A stretch of DNA of 64,000 nt from Hymenopus coronatus (lineage: Eukaryota > Arthropoda > Insecta > Mantodea > Hymenopodidae). This document shows positions 15,401 to 26,225 of the stretch, piece after piece. How positions within the stretch are numbered: the first letter of the stretch is position 1; every line of letters begins with the position of its first letter. The stretch lies in assembly GCA_030762935.1 (NCBI GenBank), contig CM060883.1, positions 96,670,001 to 96,734,000 on the forward strand, in the 5' to 3' direction. The position numbers were made by a program, and so were the translations under genes. Below the pieces are notes generated by a model. The model had not been told where the DNA came from, ran no database searches, and was given only the letters and a program-made list of their open reading frames with translations.

Positions 15401-17690
15401 CTTTCATCACATCTTTTTGTCCTGTTATTGTAAAGATTCATCACCAGTAGTGTATAATCATCGTTCATCACATCTTTTAGTGCTGTTATTGTAAAGTGTC
15501 ATCACCACTAGTGTATTTTGATCGTTCATCACATCTTTTTGTCTACCTGTTAATGAAAAGTGTCATCACCACTAGTGTATTATGATCGTTCTTCCCATTT
15601 TTTGTCCTGTTATTGTAAAGGCTCATCACCACTAGTGTATTATTATCGTTCATCACATTTTTTTGTCCTTCTATTATTGTAAGGTGTCATCACCACTAGT
15701 GTATTATGATCGTTTATCACATCTTTTTGTCCTGCTGTTATTGTAAAGTGTCATAACCACTAGTGTATTATTATCGTTCATCACATCTTTTTGTCCTGTT
15801 ATTTTAAAGCCTCATCACATCTTTTTGATCTTCTGTTATTGTAAAGTGTCATCACCATGAGTGTATTATGATTGTTCATCACATCCTTTTGTTCTCCTGT
15901 TATTGTAAAGTGCCATCAGCACTGGTGTATTATGATCGTTCATCACATCTTTTTGTCCTGTTATTGTAAAGTCTCATCACCACTAGTGTATTATGAACGT
16001 TCATCACATCTTTATGCCCAGCTGATATTGTGAAGTGTCATCACCACTGGTGTATATGATCCTTCATCACATCTTTTTGTTCTGCTGTTATTGTAAAATG
16101 TCATTACCATTAGTGTATTATGATCGTTCAAAACATATTTTTGTGATCCTGTTAAATTAAAGTGTAATCACCACTGGTATATTATGATCGTTCATCACAT
16201 ATTTTGGTCCTCCTGTTATTGTAAAGTGTCATCACCACTAGTGTACTATGATCGTTGATCCAATCATTTTGTCCTGCTCCTATTGTAAAGTTTAATCACC
16301 ACTAGTGTATTACGATCGTTCGTCACATCTTCTTGTTCTCTTCTATAGTAAAGTGTCATCACCACTGGCGTACTATGATCGTTCATCACATATTTTTGAT
16401 CCGCTGTTATTGTAAAGTCTCATCAGCACTAGTGTATTATGATCGATCATCACATTTTTTGTCCTGTTATTGGAAAGTATCATCACTACTAGAGTATTAT
16501 GATCGTTCATCACATTTTTTTGTCCTCCTGTTATTGTAAAGTGTCATCTCCACTAGTGCATTATTATCGTTCATCACATCTTTTTGTCCTGCTGTTATTG
16601 TAAAGTCTCATCACCACTAGTGTATTACGGTCGTTCATCACATCTTTTTGTCCTCCTGTTATAGTGAAGTGTCATCACCACTAGTGTATTATGATCGTTC
16701 ATCACATCTTTTTGTCCTGTTATTGGAAAGTCTCATCACCACTAGTGTATTATGAATGTTCCTCACATCTTTTCATCCTGTTATTGTAAAGTGTCATCAC
16801 CACTAGTGTATTATGAACGTTCAGCACATCTTTTTGTCCTCCTGTTATTGTAAAGTCTCATCACTACTAGTGTATTATGATCGGTAATTACATCTTTTTG
16901 TCCACCTGTTATTGTAAACTCTCATCACCATGAGTGTATTATGATCGTTCATCACATCTTTTTGTTCACCTGTTATTGTAAGGTGTCGTCACCACTAGCG
17001 TGTTATGATCGTTCATCACATCTTTTTGTCCTGTTATTGTAAAGTGTCATCACTACTATTGTATTACTATCGTTCATCACTTCTTTTTGTCCTGCTGATA
17101 TTGTAAAGTGTCATCACCACTAGTGTATTATGATCGTTCATCACTGCTTTATGTCCAGTTATTGTAAAGTCTCATCACCACTAGTGTAATATGATAGTTC
17201 ATCACATATTTTTGTCCTACTGTTATTGTAAAATCTCATCACCACTATATTAATATTATCGTTCATCACATCTTTTTGTCCACGTTTATTTAAAGTGTCA
17301 TCACCACTAGTGTATTATGATCGTTCATCACATCTTTTTGTCCACCTGTTATTGTAAAGTCTCATAACCACTAGTGTATTATCATCGTTCATCACATCTT
17401 TTTGTCTTGATATTGTAAAGTGTCATCACCACTAGTGTATTATGATCTTTCATCACATCTTTTTGTCCTGTTATTGTAAGGTGTCATCACCACTAGGGTA
17501 TTATTATCGTTCATCATAAGTTTTTGTCCTGCTGATATTGTAAAGTGTCATCACCACTAGTGCATTATGATTGTTCATCACATCTTTTTGTCCTGTTATT
17601 GTAAAGTCTCATCACCACTAGTGTATTAGGATCGTTCATCACATCTTTTTGTCCACCAGTTATTGTAAAGTGTCATCACCACTAGTGTAT
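9421..17690. repeat. Higher-order repeat copy 2, 8,256 bp, in array 1
   Basis: Second copy of the 8,256-bp block, directly abutting the first. The match is lost near 17,690-17,702: here the sequence reads GATCGTTCTTCACAAC, whereas copy 1 ends and copy 2 begins with GATCGTTCATCAAATT. The final 640 bp of the array (to 18,345) therefore lie outside the duplication. The near-identity implies a recent event, such as unequal crossover, or an assembly duplication. Confidence 0.92.
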
Positions 17691-18345
17691 TATGATCGTT
17701 CTTCACAACTTTTTGTTCACCTGTTATTGTAAAGTCTCATCACCACTAGTTTATTATGATCGTTCATCACATCTTTTTGTCCTCCTGTTATTGTAAAGCC
17801 TCATCACCACTAGTGTATTATGATCGTTCATCACATCTTTTTGTTCTCCTATTAGTGTGAAGTGTCATCACCACTAGTGTATTTTGATCGTTTATCACAT
17901 ATTTTTGATCTCCTGTTATTGTAAATTTTCATAAAATACTAGTGTATTACGATCGTTCATCACATCTTTTTATTCTCGTGTTATGTAAAGTCTCATCACC
18001 ACTAGTGTATTATGATCGTTCATCACATCTTTTTGTCCTGTTATTGTAAAGCGTCATCACCACTAGTGTATTATGATCGTTCTTCATGTCTTTTTGTCCA
18101 CCTGTTATTGTAAAGTGTCATCACCACTAGTGTATTATGATCGTTCAACACATCTTTTTGTCCTGTTATTGTAAAGTGATAGCACCACTAGTGTATTATG
18201 ATCATTCATCACATCTTTTTGACCTGTTATTGTAAAGTGTCATCACCAGTAGTGTATTATGATCGTTCATCACATCTTTTTGTTCACCTGTTATTGTAAA
18301 GTGTCATCACCACTAGTGTATTATGATCGTTCATCACATCTTTTT

Positions 18346-18849
18346 CCCAGAAATAAATCTAAGCTTCAGTGTAGCAAATATTAATGTGCGTGAGGTGAAA
18401 CCAAAGCTTTGTTCAAAACTTAAACACGTAGCCTATGAGAAGTATATAGTTTCAGCTATTCATTGTATTATTGCTTTTGCTGTACTAACACATAGCTTTC
18501 ATACAATAGCAATAGAGCTGGGTGAATAATTACTATATTCTTCTTCAGGCAATCTGATAAAGACTCGTATATAAGTAAATTTAAAGCTTCCTGCCAGCAC
18601 AAAAAGGTTCACTTTCATTGTTGCAGTATACCTAATCTTTTCTTCTTCAGGCCTAAATGAAAATGTCTGAAATAAAAAATAAAACAGAACAAAATCATCA
18701 TATTCTGACCTTTTTGCTATTTCTTGTTTAGGTTATTATACCTTTTATAAATAAAGATGTTTATTCTTTCTATGCTAATTTTGGATTTGAATGACCAATA
18801 AAAATATGTATACCTATGGGAGAGCAGAAAAGAACCCACTCAATAGTAA
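18346..18849. other. Unassigned intron-like sequence
   Basis: Unique AT-rich sequence starts abruptly at the end of array 1. A 68-codon frame starts inside the last satellite unit and runs to 18,529. I see no recognisable domain in it and regard it as chance. No splice-bounded exon was recognised. Confidence 0.5.
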
Positions 18850-18967
18850 TAAAGTTCTATAATTGGATAGGTATAGTCAGACTGAAGAATTTAGTGCCAT
18901 AGCCAAGATTTGAACCATGGATCTCCCAATCTAAAGCCGGTTGCTCTGCCACTGAGTTACCATGGCA
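18850..18967 (-). repeat. tRNA-derived SINE (copy A, reversed)
   Basis: Read on the minus strand, this starts with TGCCATGGTAACTCAGTGG, resembling the A box of a tRNA promoter. It continues to GATCCATGGTTCAAATC, matching the B box (GGTTCRANNC), and closes with CTATGGCA, which can pair with the start as an acceptor stem. A short body with CTGACTATACC follows. The same body follows copy B at 19,142, so this is a SINE family and not a functional tRNA. Octopus SINEs of tRNA origin are known; identity with one of them is my inference. Confidence 0.75.
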
Positions 18968-19141
18968 ACATGCCAAAATAGCATTAACTCTTTTAATTGA
19001 TTTGTATTTTTCCTCGTAAACCACACAAGGTGATCTCAAATTATTTTTAGATGACTTACCCCAATGGTGACTTACATTATCGAAAGTATTTCAAATCCTG
19101 GGCTTCATAGTATAGCCAACTATAACTACTGAGAGATTTAA

Positions 19142-19262
19142 TGCCATGGTAGCTAAGTGGTAGAGTAACTGGCTTGCAGACCAGGAGATCTATGATTAAA
19201 ATCCCAGCTATGGCATCTGACTCTACCCATTCAACTCTTGTCCTAATCACAGCTTTTTTGAA
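19142..19262 (+). repeat. tRNA-derived SINE (copy B)
   Basis: Starts with TGCCATGGTAGCTAAGTGG (A-box-like) and has a degenerate B box at TGATTAAAATCCC. It closes with GCTATGGCA and then CTGACTCTACCCATTCAAC and a T run. It has the same organisation as copy A, in opposite orientation 175 bp away. The B box has lost the central TTC, so polymerase III activity is unlikely. Confidence 0.72.
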
Positions 19263-20110
19263 AAAACAATAAATTAAAAAATATCAGGTATTCTTCATTT
19301 TATTATTTATTATTAATTTCTTTTATAAATATCCTTCTAATATTAGAACATTGTTTCTTGAGTTAAACAAATTTCTTGTTTATAGTTATTGCAAGCACTA
19401 AATTTTTTACAAGAAACACACCATTATAATACCTACTAATTATAAAGTTTTTCAGTTTGAAGTTGTTGCTTTCTTATTTACAAATCTGTAGATGACAGTA
19501 ACAATACATTAGGCTTAATATTAATTCTAATTTCGAAGCCTTGAATTTTGAAAAAAAATAATTTGTTTGTTATGCAATTCCTTTTGGGAAATGTAAAGAC
19601 AAGATTTGTAGCTCTTAGTTTTGAAATACTTCCCAATTGTATTTATTCATTGTAACATTTTTATTCCAGATATGATATAGTTTACAACAATACTCCTCAT
19701 ATATAAGGAAGTACTGCTTTTCTTATACAAGTGGTCTCCCAGAAGTACTGAGCCTGAAGTGTAAATGGTGTTTTTTGTTTAAAAAAGATGACTAGTAGAA
19801 AGTGCCAACAGTGTTCAGTTTGATGATCCTTCATTGTTTAGTATTTGTTTGGCAGTGATTAATACTGTACACTCAATGAATTTGTAATTGCTCATCTGTA
19901 TGAGATACAATACTTTCATTTGAAAGGTTTCAGCCTAACCAATATCAAAGCTGAGCTAAATACTCCTCTGGGGAGTTTATTCCTTTGTTTACGATGGAAA
20001 ACTTTGTTTACGATGGCAGAGTTTAAATGAGGCTATACAAGTAGCTTTGAGGAACATTACAGTGGTGAACCAAATGAGGTGACCATATCAGAAATGGTGA
20101 AGAAAATATT
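19263..20110. other. Unassigned AT-rich sequence
   Basis: No exon, RNA gene or named element recognised. A short direct duplication around CTTTGTTTACGATGG occurs at about 19,984-20,015. Several T-rich runs are present. Confidence 0.4.
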
Positions 20111-20119
20111 ATATAATAT

Positions 20120-20935
20120 ATGTCTTAAAAAGAATTAGTAATCTGCAAATACTAAAAATGATTTACTTTTCCTATGTGCAAACTGCACTTGCATATGGTA
20201 TATTTATTTGGGGGTTCAGTAATGAAATAAGCACACTATTTATAATGCAAAAGAAAATACTTAGGTTAATGTTAAATCTGCATAGAACAACATCATGTAA
20301 ACCACACTTTCAACAAAATAATATTCTTACACTACTAAGTCTCTATATTTTTGAAACTGCCTGCTTTATAAGGAACAATACATACTTATTTAGTACAAAC
20401 AACACTGTTCATTAACATAGTACCAGAAACAGTAATAAAATACACATACAGACTGCCAGAACAACCAAAAAGGTAAATTCTATACTGCACAAGGGCATAC
20501 AAATGTACAACCATGTGACAAATAAAATTAATAACAGTAACTATACAAACTTTAGGAAAAAAGTAAAAAAAATGTTTAATTGAGCAGAGTTTCTATAGCA
20601 TGCAGGAGTTTTTGATTATTTTAGAAACTAAACTAATTTTTGTAATTTGTATATATAGATTGTAAGCATTACTTATGTTCCCAATAATCTTTAAAAGTGA
20701 TTATATTTTTTTTTTTGCTATTATACAAAGACTTATGCATTTATTGACTTACAAATAGGTATCTTGTGCTATTTCTTATGTTAATTTACTTAATGGTTCT
20801 CATAATGTATATAGTAACAATTAAGTCTGTTTTCTGTATATAATATTGTATTCCTGACGAAACCATGAAATTGTCAAATTTCCAACGGTGAATAAAGACA
20901 TACATACATATATACATACATACACACATACAATC
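20120..20935 (+). pseudogene. Jockey/CR1-like LINE, 3' end fossil
   Basis: An 85-codon frame from 20,158 to 20,415 resembles the C-terminal part of non-LTR reverse transcriptases. Visible stretches are ALAYGIFIWG, MQKKILRLMLNL and ILTLLSLYIFETA, which match the conserved 'tYGi..WG ... lQKk.lR ... iltl.slyi.E' pattern downstream of the catalytic domain. After the stop the similarity continues in a shifted frame to about 20,590, ending with NFRKKVKKMF. A 3' untranslated part follows, with CCTGACGAAACCATG and GAATAAAG, and then a CATA-type microsatellite tail (20,897-20,935). It is 5'-truncated and frameshifted, as is usual for dead LINE copies. Confidence 0.75.
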
Positions 20936-21340
20936 CACAAAATGGTATCGGATGACGCCAACTGAAATGCTTGAGCTTGAAAACATCATAGAAAATACAT
21001 TTCAAAAAGTGCTGTATATTGTTACTGACTGAAAATTTGGACGTGAGAAAGCTGTGAACAAGATGGTTGCCATGTTTATTCACAATGAAACAAAAATACA
21101 AGGATGTTTAAGTCGAGTGTTTGATGATGTTTCAGTGCAATAAAACCAAGTTTTTGCATTGATTCATAAACATAAATGAAACATGGGTCTATCACTTCGT
21201 GTCTAAGATCTGAGATGAAGGAACAGTCAAAGTAGTGGATTGAATGGGGAGAATCGGTTCCAAAGACAAGATCCATCTGCGGCAAAGTCATGGTGATAGT
21301 TTTTATGGGACAATTTTCATTGATTCACTAGTTAACAAAA
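20936..21340 (+). pseudogene. Mariner transposase fossil 1
   Basis: In broken frames the plus strand shows NETWVYHFVSKI at about 21,172-21,207, the counterpart of the mariner 'DETWVxH' block that carries the second catalytic aspartate; here that residue reads N. Remnants of the 'PSAGKVM' and 'xIFIDSL' blocks follow to about 21,330. Several stop codons and at least two frame changes occur. The upstream 200 bp is too decayed to align by eye. No terminal inverted repeats were recognised. Confidence 0.6.
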
Positions 21341-21734
21341 GGTTTTTACCACATAGGTGAAAACAGGCATGTTAGACCTATAAATGCTCCAGATGTTTTC
21401 TAAATATTTCACAAATGTGTCTAATGTTTAGGGCTAATATTTAAGAACAACAGCATAGCTTATGGTATGTTTGGCTTGCTAAGGGCAGAAGGATGAGTGA
21501 TCTAATGTTTTAGTGCTCTCTGCACTAGACAGTGGCATCTTTAACATTTTTGCGCACCTAGGCACAATTTAAAATATGCAACCCCCTCTCCAGCCATAAT
21601 GTTTAATATCTATGTATGTAGTTTTAAAATAACCATGAAGTAAAAATATACTATGAGCTTTTAATAAAAGACAAAAGCCTTTATATTCCAGTAAGAAATT
21701 ATTAAATCAGAGATGAATAAAAAATATGAAGGAA
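21341..21734. other. Unassigned sequence
   Basis: No gene recognised. An A-rich run at about 21,730-21,755 abuts the end of the hAT fossil. Confidence 0.4.
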
Positions 21735-23610
21735 AAAAAAAAACAAAAAAAAAAACTCACCACTCACCAAAGTTTCCGTCTGGCTTTGGCACTATCAAAC
21801 TCATTGATCTTTGTAGTTCAGATGGTCATCAGTCAGGAGATCACCTTTGATATGAACAATGGACAAGGCATGCAGTCTCTTCTCAGACAAAGTAGAACAC
21901 AAGTATGACTACAGCCTTTTAAGAGCTGAAAATGATCGTTCTACTGAACAATTAGTAATTGGCATCCACAAAAATATTCTAAGAGCAATGGCAATGTTTG
22001 GGAATATGGCCAATAATCCTCATTTTGTAGGAATTTATTTATTTTGATTATTACATCACTAATGCATGAAAGTGCCGCGATGTGTACACATTCACTTGGG
22101 AAATTTGCTTCCAAATTTTTTTCATATGTTACTTGAAGTTTTGCTACACATTCAGAAATAACTTCTGGTGAACAACCCTTAAGTTTGCTGAAAACCACAA
22201 AGGAGTCTGACAGTAATTTATAACTTTCCTTTCTCCTAGCTAATTCACTGTGCAACTTGTCGAGTATTGGGAAAAACATTTTGACTCTAAATTTCTCATT
22301 GCCAGTGAGAACTACTTCAGTGTCTGTTCCTTCATCAGCATGAAGTCTATGTTCTCTTGATCATTCATAGCTCATATCATTCACCTCCATTGATTTTGTT
22401 TCTAAAAATTGAATAGTTGAACATAAAACATAGAGCTAATGAACCCTAAAAGTGATTTGTATAATCCATGAACTATTTCAAAATTTATGTTAACACTTTG
22501 TAATTTAACACTTATACTCTTAAATCCCTGGAATGTGTCATTCCAAACTGTCATCATGAACATTGTCTTTAGCTTACTGAGCTGATTTAGTAAGCCTGAA
22601 GCCTCATTTTGCACAAGTGGTTTCTTGCAGACATTATTGACAACATGTGCGAGAGCCTTGATAATCCTATCCCAATTTTCATTTACACTTCTACATGCTT
22701 CCTCTCTTGCTGACCAATGTGTTTTTGATAAACTTTTTACTGTTTTGCTTCCTAGTTCCATAAAAGAAAAAAGTAGTTCTCAGTGTAGTGTAGAACAGGA
22801 GAAAAAATTATAAATATTTTACACTAGATTGTAAAATGAGTATGCTTACTGACAGCACCAAAGAATGTGCAGCTCAAAGCACAGAATGTGCTTTTGGATT
22901 TCATTCTGTAATACATGCCTGTAAACCCATGCAGGATGCCAACATATTACTTGTACTGTCTACAGTCTGTAATGTCAGAGTTGTGTCCAGCATTTGGCAA
23001 AAACAAAATGAAATGTTCAACAGACTCCTCATTTTCATTAACGAAGGATAACTGATCAATATGTAAAACATGTGCAGTAGAATCTACTATTATAGAGAAA
23101 TATTTGGCCTGTTTGACATCATTGTTGATAATTATTTCAACTCGCTCAGAGAACAGTTCTATTATTTCATCACAATTGTTGAAGATAGATAGCTCATGTG
23201 TCCCTGTTCGGATTTCCATATCATGGAATGTGCTCCGTGAGGAAAGGATCGATCTCGTAATAAGTTCAAGAGATATCATAAACTGACAACATGCTCACAT
23301 AGAGGAAGTCCATGACTTGTTAACTTTTTCACTACTGCAAATACCCTTTTTAGAACATTGCGCCAGTACATTTTTTCTGCCTCAACATATGATTCGAAAT
23401 TACTTTTTACAGTTCCAAGAAATGTTTTTCTTGTTAAAAGCAAACGTTCACAATTTCCGTGTTTGAATTTTCATGGTGAGATATAATACCATAAATGTTT
23501 TTCCAATCTGAAATGCCAAGAGTTGCAATTGGGGTTTTTCCTCCAAACAATTTACATGGGGTACAATAAACACCACCTGTGCTACAGAAATATACCAGCT
23601 AGATTATGCA
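21735..23610 (-). pseudogene. hAT-superfamily transposase fossil (ZMYM1-like, DUF4371 type)
   Basis: Read on the minus strand from 23,610 downward, the domain order of ZMYM1-like hAT proteins is visible. A TTF-type zinc-finger remnant (KLFGGKTPIATLGI, DWKNIYG) lies at about 23,575-23,440. Next is a region with EAEKMYWRNVLKRVF. A DUF4371-like segment follows, with IIELFSERVEIIINNDVKQA and KYFSIIVDSTA at about 23,170-23,080, then MGLQACITE...NPKAHSV at about 22,935-22,890. The KSLSKTHWSAREEA block lies near 22,720, and NEASGLLNQLSKLKTMF downstream of it. The hAT C-terminal dimerisation region appears as IALRIFLWMPITNCSVERSF at about 21,995-21,935, with SALKRL after it. At least three frame shifts and several in-frame stops kill it. 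Fragments of 110-119 codons stay open. The family is assigned by remembered motifs; a protein search would settle it. Confidence 0.82.
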
Positions 23611-23858
23611 AAGCTGATTCACCATTCAAAAGATTATGGTAAAATAAATTTTTGTTAACACATCTGGTTTTACCGTTTATCAGCCTTCATGAATTAGAAA
23701 AATCACTGTTACAATTTTGATTAATTCCATGGTGCATAAAAATGTCAATTGATGAATCATTAAAGCAGCACTCCACAGGATCATCTCTAACAAGGTTATT
23801 AGTGATCAAAAGAATCAAAATACTGGAAGTGGTACACAGTGAAGCATAATTACACATT
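23611..23858. other. Unassigned sequence between hAT fossil and hairpin
   Basis: AT-rich, with no gene recognised. It may contain the decayed 5' end of the hAT element. Confidence 0.35.
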
Positions 23859-24055
23859 GGAAAAATGAGTCAAATTTACACTTGAATTGCTTCACTAAGT
23901 AATTAATTACCTGGACATGTTTCGAAGGCGTATGTTGCATACATCATCAACTAGTCAAAATCTATTGATGATGTAGGCCACATATGCCTTCGAAACATGT
24001 CCAGGTAATTAATTACTTAGTGAAGCAATTCAAGTGTAAATTCGACTCATTTTCC
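23859..24055. repeat. Foldback hairpin, about 91-bp inverted arms
   Basis: The left arm (23,859-23,950) and right arm (23,965-24,055) are near-perfect reverse complements around a 14-base centre. Each arm contains ACCTGGACATGTTTCGAAGG or its complement and TAATTAATTACTTAGTGAAG. Only a handful of mismatches were seen. The arm sequence GAAACATG-CCAGG-AA...ATTA...TTAGTG also matches the 3' end of the Penelope-like fossil at 32,845-32,900. I therefore suggest that the hairpin is made of two inverted Penelope-type termini. Confidence 0.85.
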
Positions 24056-24854
24056 CAAGGTTATTAGTGTTATTATTATAGGTACCTTATGTAATGTCTG
24101 ACTCTCTATGTGCATCTCAAAATCAGAAACCTATTTATAAATGTAAAAAGAAGCTAGTAACAGTGAAGAATAACACAAATATTAATATATAAAATAATAA
24201 TATAAAATATAAAAAAGATACTTTTTTTGCAACAAAAAAGAATCCAAAAGATAAGTGAAGATTTGTTGCAACTATTATTTTTATATTAATATCAGAAACC
24301 TATTGTTTTTCATCTTGAATCACTATTTCGTTTCCATTTGGATTTATTTCTTCCCCTATGGCTTCAGTGTTCAGCTTGAACTAGAACTCGTGAAAAATGT
24401 GTCCACTCTACCAAGTGTTGTTCATACTTTAGCTTCCCTATCTCGCTTTTCCATATGCTACCCCACTTAATTTTGAGCATTTCTTTTTGTCACTCATGGC
24501 TTTATGACTTTTGGTAAAGTGGTTACATGATTCTGTGATTGTCAACGTAACAAGGAATAGGAATAATCATATTGTGACATGCAACCTATATATAAATAGG
24601 AAACTGCTGGCCACTTCGAAATAGTACCATGTAATTAATAAGCCTTCAATTGTAATACAACCAGTACTACTGACCAACACACTTGCTTTATTTTGTGAAC
24701 TATAAAATAAAATCATTAAGAACACGACAATGAAAAATAATTTAAATGCAATTATGCATCTTTATTCTTTCAAGTTGTGAAACTATATCAAGGTCCCAGG
24801 CAGGAGGTGATTGTTGAATTAAGCCTCAAAAACTGACATTAAGTAAGTAGTCAC
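24056..24854. other. Unassigned AT-rich sequence
   Basis: No gene recognised. A 71-codon frame at 24,255-24,470 has no domain signal. Includes a very AT-rich run at about 24,180-24,230. Confidence 0.4.
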
Positions 24855-25004
24855 TTTTACTTTCTCTACACGTACTATGTACATAGTGTATATTGTATTG
24901 CACCCAAAAATTTGATACGGAGATTTCACTGGAAATAGACTTTTGGGTCTCCCAGAATCTAAAAAAAGCATTTTTGGAAAAAGAGGTCCATGTGTGTGTG
25001 TGTA

Positions 25005-25053
25005 GGGGACGGGGGGGGGGGTGGGTGGGTGGGCACGTGCATGCAGGGGGGGT
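25005..25053 (+). repeat. TG/G-rich low-complexity tract in E1
   Basis: A TG run is followed by long G runs interrupted by T and C (four or more runs of at least three Gs between 25,007 and 25,053), then a further G run. The sequence satisfies the usual G-quadruplex pattern. The same position in E3, E4 and E6 holds a TG/CA microsatellite, so it is a hypermutable spot of the element. Confidence 0.85.
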
Positions 25054-25429
25054 CTGTTTGTTATATTTAATGTGACACGAAGATTTTCAAGAAAATCCCC
25101 ACACTCCCAACTACCCTTTACATGGAGAAATTTTTGAAAATGATTTTCTCAAAAATGGCTGTAACAATTTTGATTAAAATATTATATACTAGAGATATTT
25201 ATCTGACAAATAAAATATACATCTTCAATTTTCTGGGAATGGCATCTGAAGACTACTTTATTCTGGATGAATTTTATGGAATTTTGTATAAGTGTCAAAC
25301 CGTAAGATATAGACAAAAACTTATTTAACATAAAATGTAGAGCGCGTTAAAACACACAATTTATGTTATATAAATTTTTGCTGTGGAGTGGATCATTATT
25401 TTAGATATTCCTTGTTATTGATTTCAGCT

Positions 25430-26225
25430 TTAAAAAAATCTGATGTGTTACATTTACATGACTTTCTCTACATCTCTGCAATAAATTATTGTTAAAAAGC
25501 TTATGCTTCTATTTACTTCATCCTAATCGAGAAAAAATGAGCAGAAATAGTCTTACTTGCTTCCTTGTAAGTAGAATCGAAATAAGCAAGTACTATAGGC
25601 TAAATTGAGAGTAAAAAACTGGTTGCTATGTGACTGAAGTTCCTTTGTTTGTATGGTCAGGAATTGTTAAATTCCTGTATGAGAAAAGTATGTTTTTTAA
25701 AGCTGAAACCAAAAACAAGGAGTATCTAAACATCATCAACTCCACGTAAAAAATGTATACAACATAAATTGTGTGTTTTAACATGCTCTACATTTTTTGT
25801 GTTGTAAGTTTTTGTCCATCTCTTACGGTTTAGCAGTTATGCAAAATTCGTAAAATTCATCCAGAATAAAGTACTCTTTAGAGGCTATTCCCAGAAAATT
25901 CAAGATATACATTTTATTTTTCAGGCAAATATCTTTAATATAGAAAATTTTAATCAAAATCGTTAAGAGCCATTTTTGAGAAAATCAAAATTTTTGAAAA
26001 AGGTTCCATGTAAAGGGTAGTATGAGGTGGGGGGATTTTTCTCAAAATCTTTGTGTCGCATCTCTGGAAGATACTAAACTTAAATACCAACTTTCTGAAA
26101 ATGCTTTTTTTGGATACAGGGGACCCTAAAATGTATATTTCTGGTGACATCTCGGCATCAAATTTTCGAGTGGAGTGCAATATCTTCTGTATACACTATG
26201 TACATAAGATGTATAGAGAAAGTAA
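25430..26225 (-). mobile_element. Palindrome-ended repeat, copy E2 (inserted in E1)
   Basis: A complete reversed unit. On the minus strand it starts with the palindromic end at about 26,225-26,187 (partly decayed) and ends at GTAACACATCAGATTTTTTT near 25,428. It lacks about 90 bp at the point where other copies carry the TG/CA microsatellite: ATACCAACTTTCTGAAAATG near 26,080 joins the flanks directly. It lies exactly between the two parts of E1, so it inserted later. Confidence 0.78.

Larger units (their letters stand above)
1..18345. repeat. Giant minisatellite array 1 (61/64-bp unit)
   Basis: The whole stretch is head-to-tail copies of one unit of about 61 bp, with a common 64-bp variant that has three extra bases (CTG, CTC or CAC-like) after TTTTTGTCC. 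Key words in each unit are CATCACCACTAGTGTATTA, GATCGTTCATCACATC and TTATTGTAAAGT. About 290 units are present by length. The left end runs off the window. The right end breaks abruptly after CACATCTTTTT near 18,345, where unique sequence starts. No interspersed element interrupts the array. Units differ by scattered substitutions and small deletions. Open frames of 60-70 codons within it follow from the repeat and have no recognisable protein content. Confidence 0.98.

Noticed and set aside
1..18345. CRISPR array
   Set aside because: Repeats are contiguous with no unique spacers, the unit varies continuously, and the DNA is clearly animal nuclear sequence.
18890..18967. Functional tRNA gene on the minus strand
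   Set aside because: A and B boxes and a partial acceptor stem are present, but the anticodon arm does not pair well and the element continues into a SINE body shared with the copy at 19,142.
19830..20100. Possible transposase helix-turn-helix region
   Set aside because: A few words looked suggestive, but no ordered set of motifs could be found in any frame.
22625..23286. Plus-strand frames over the hAT fossil
   Set aside because: They are antisense shadows. The recognisable transposase motifs are on the minus strand.
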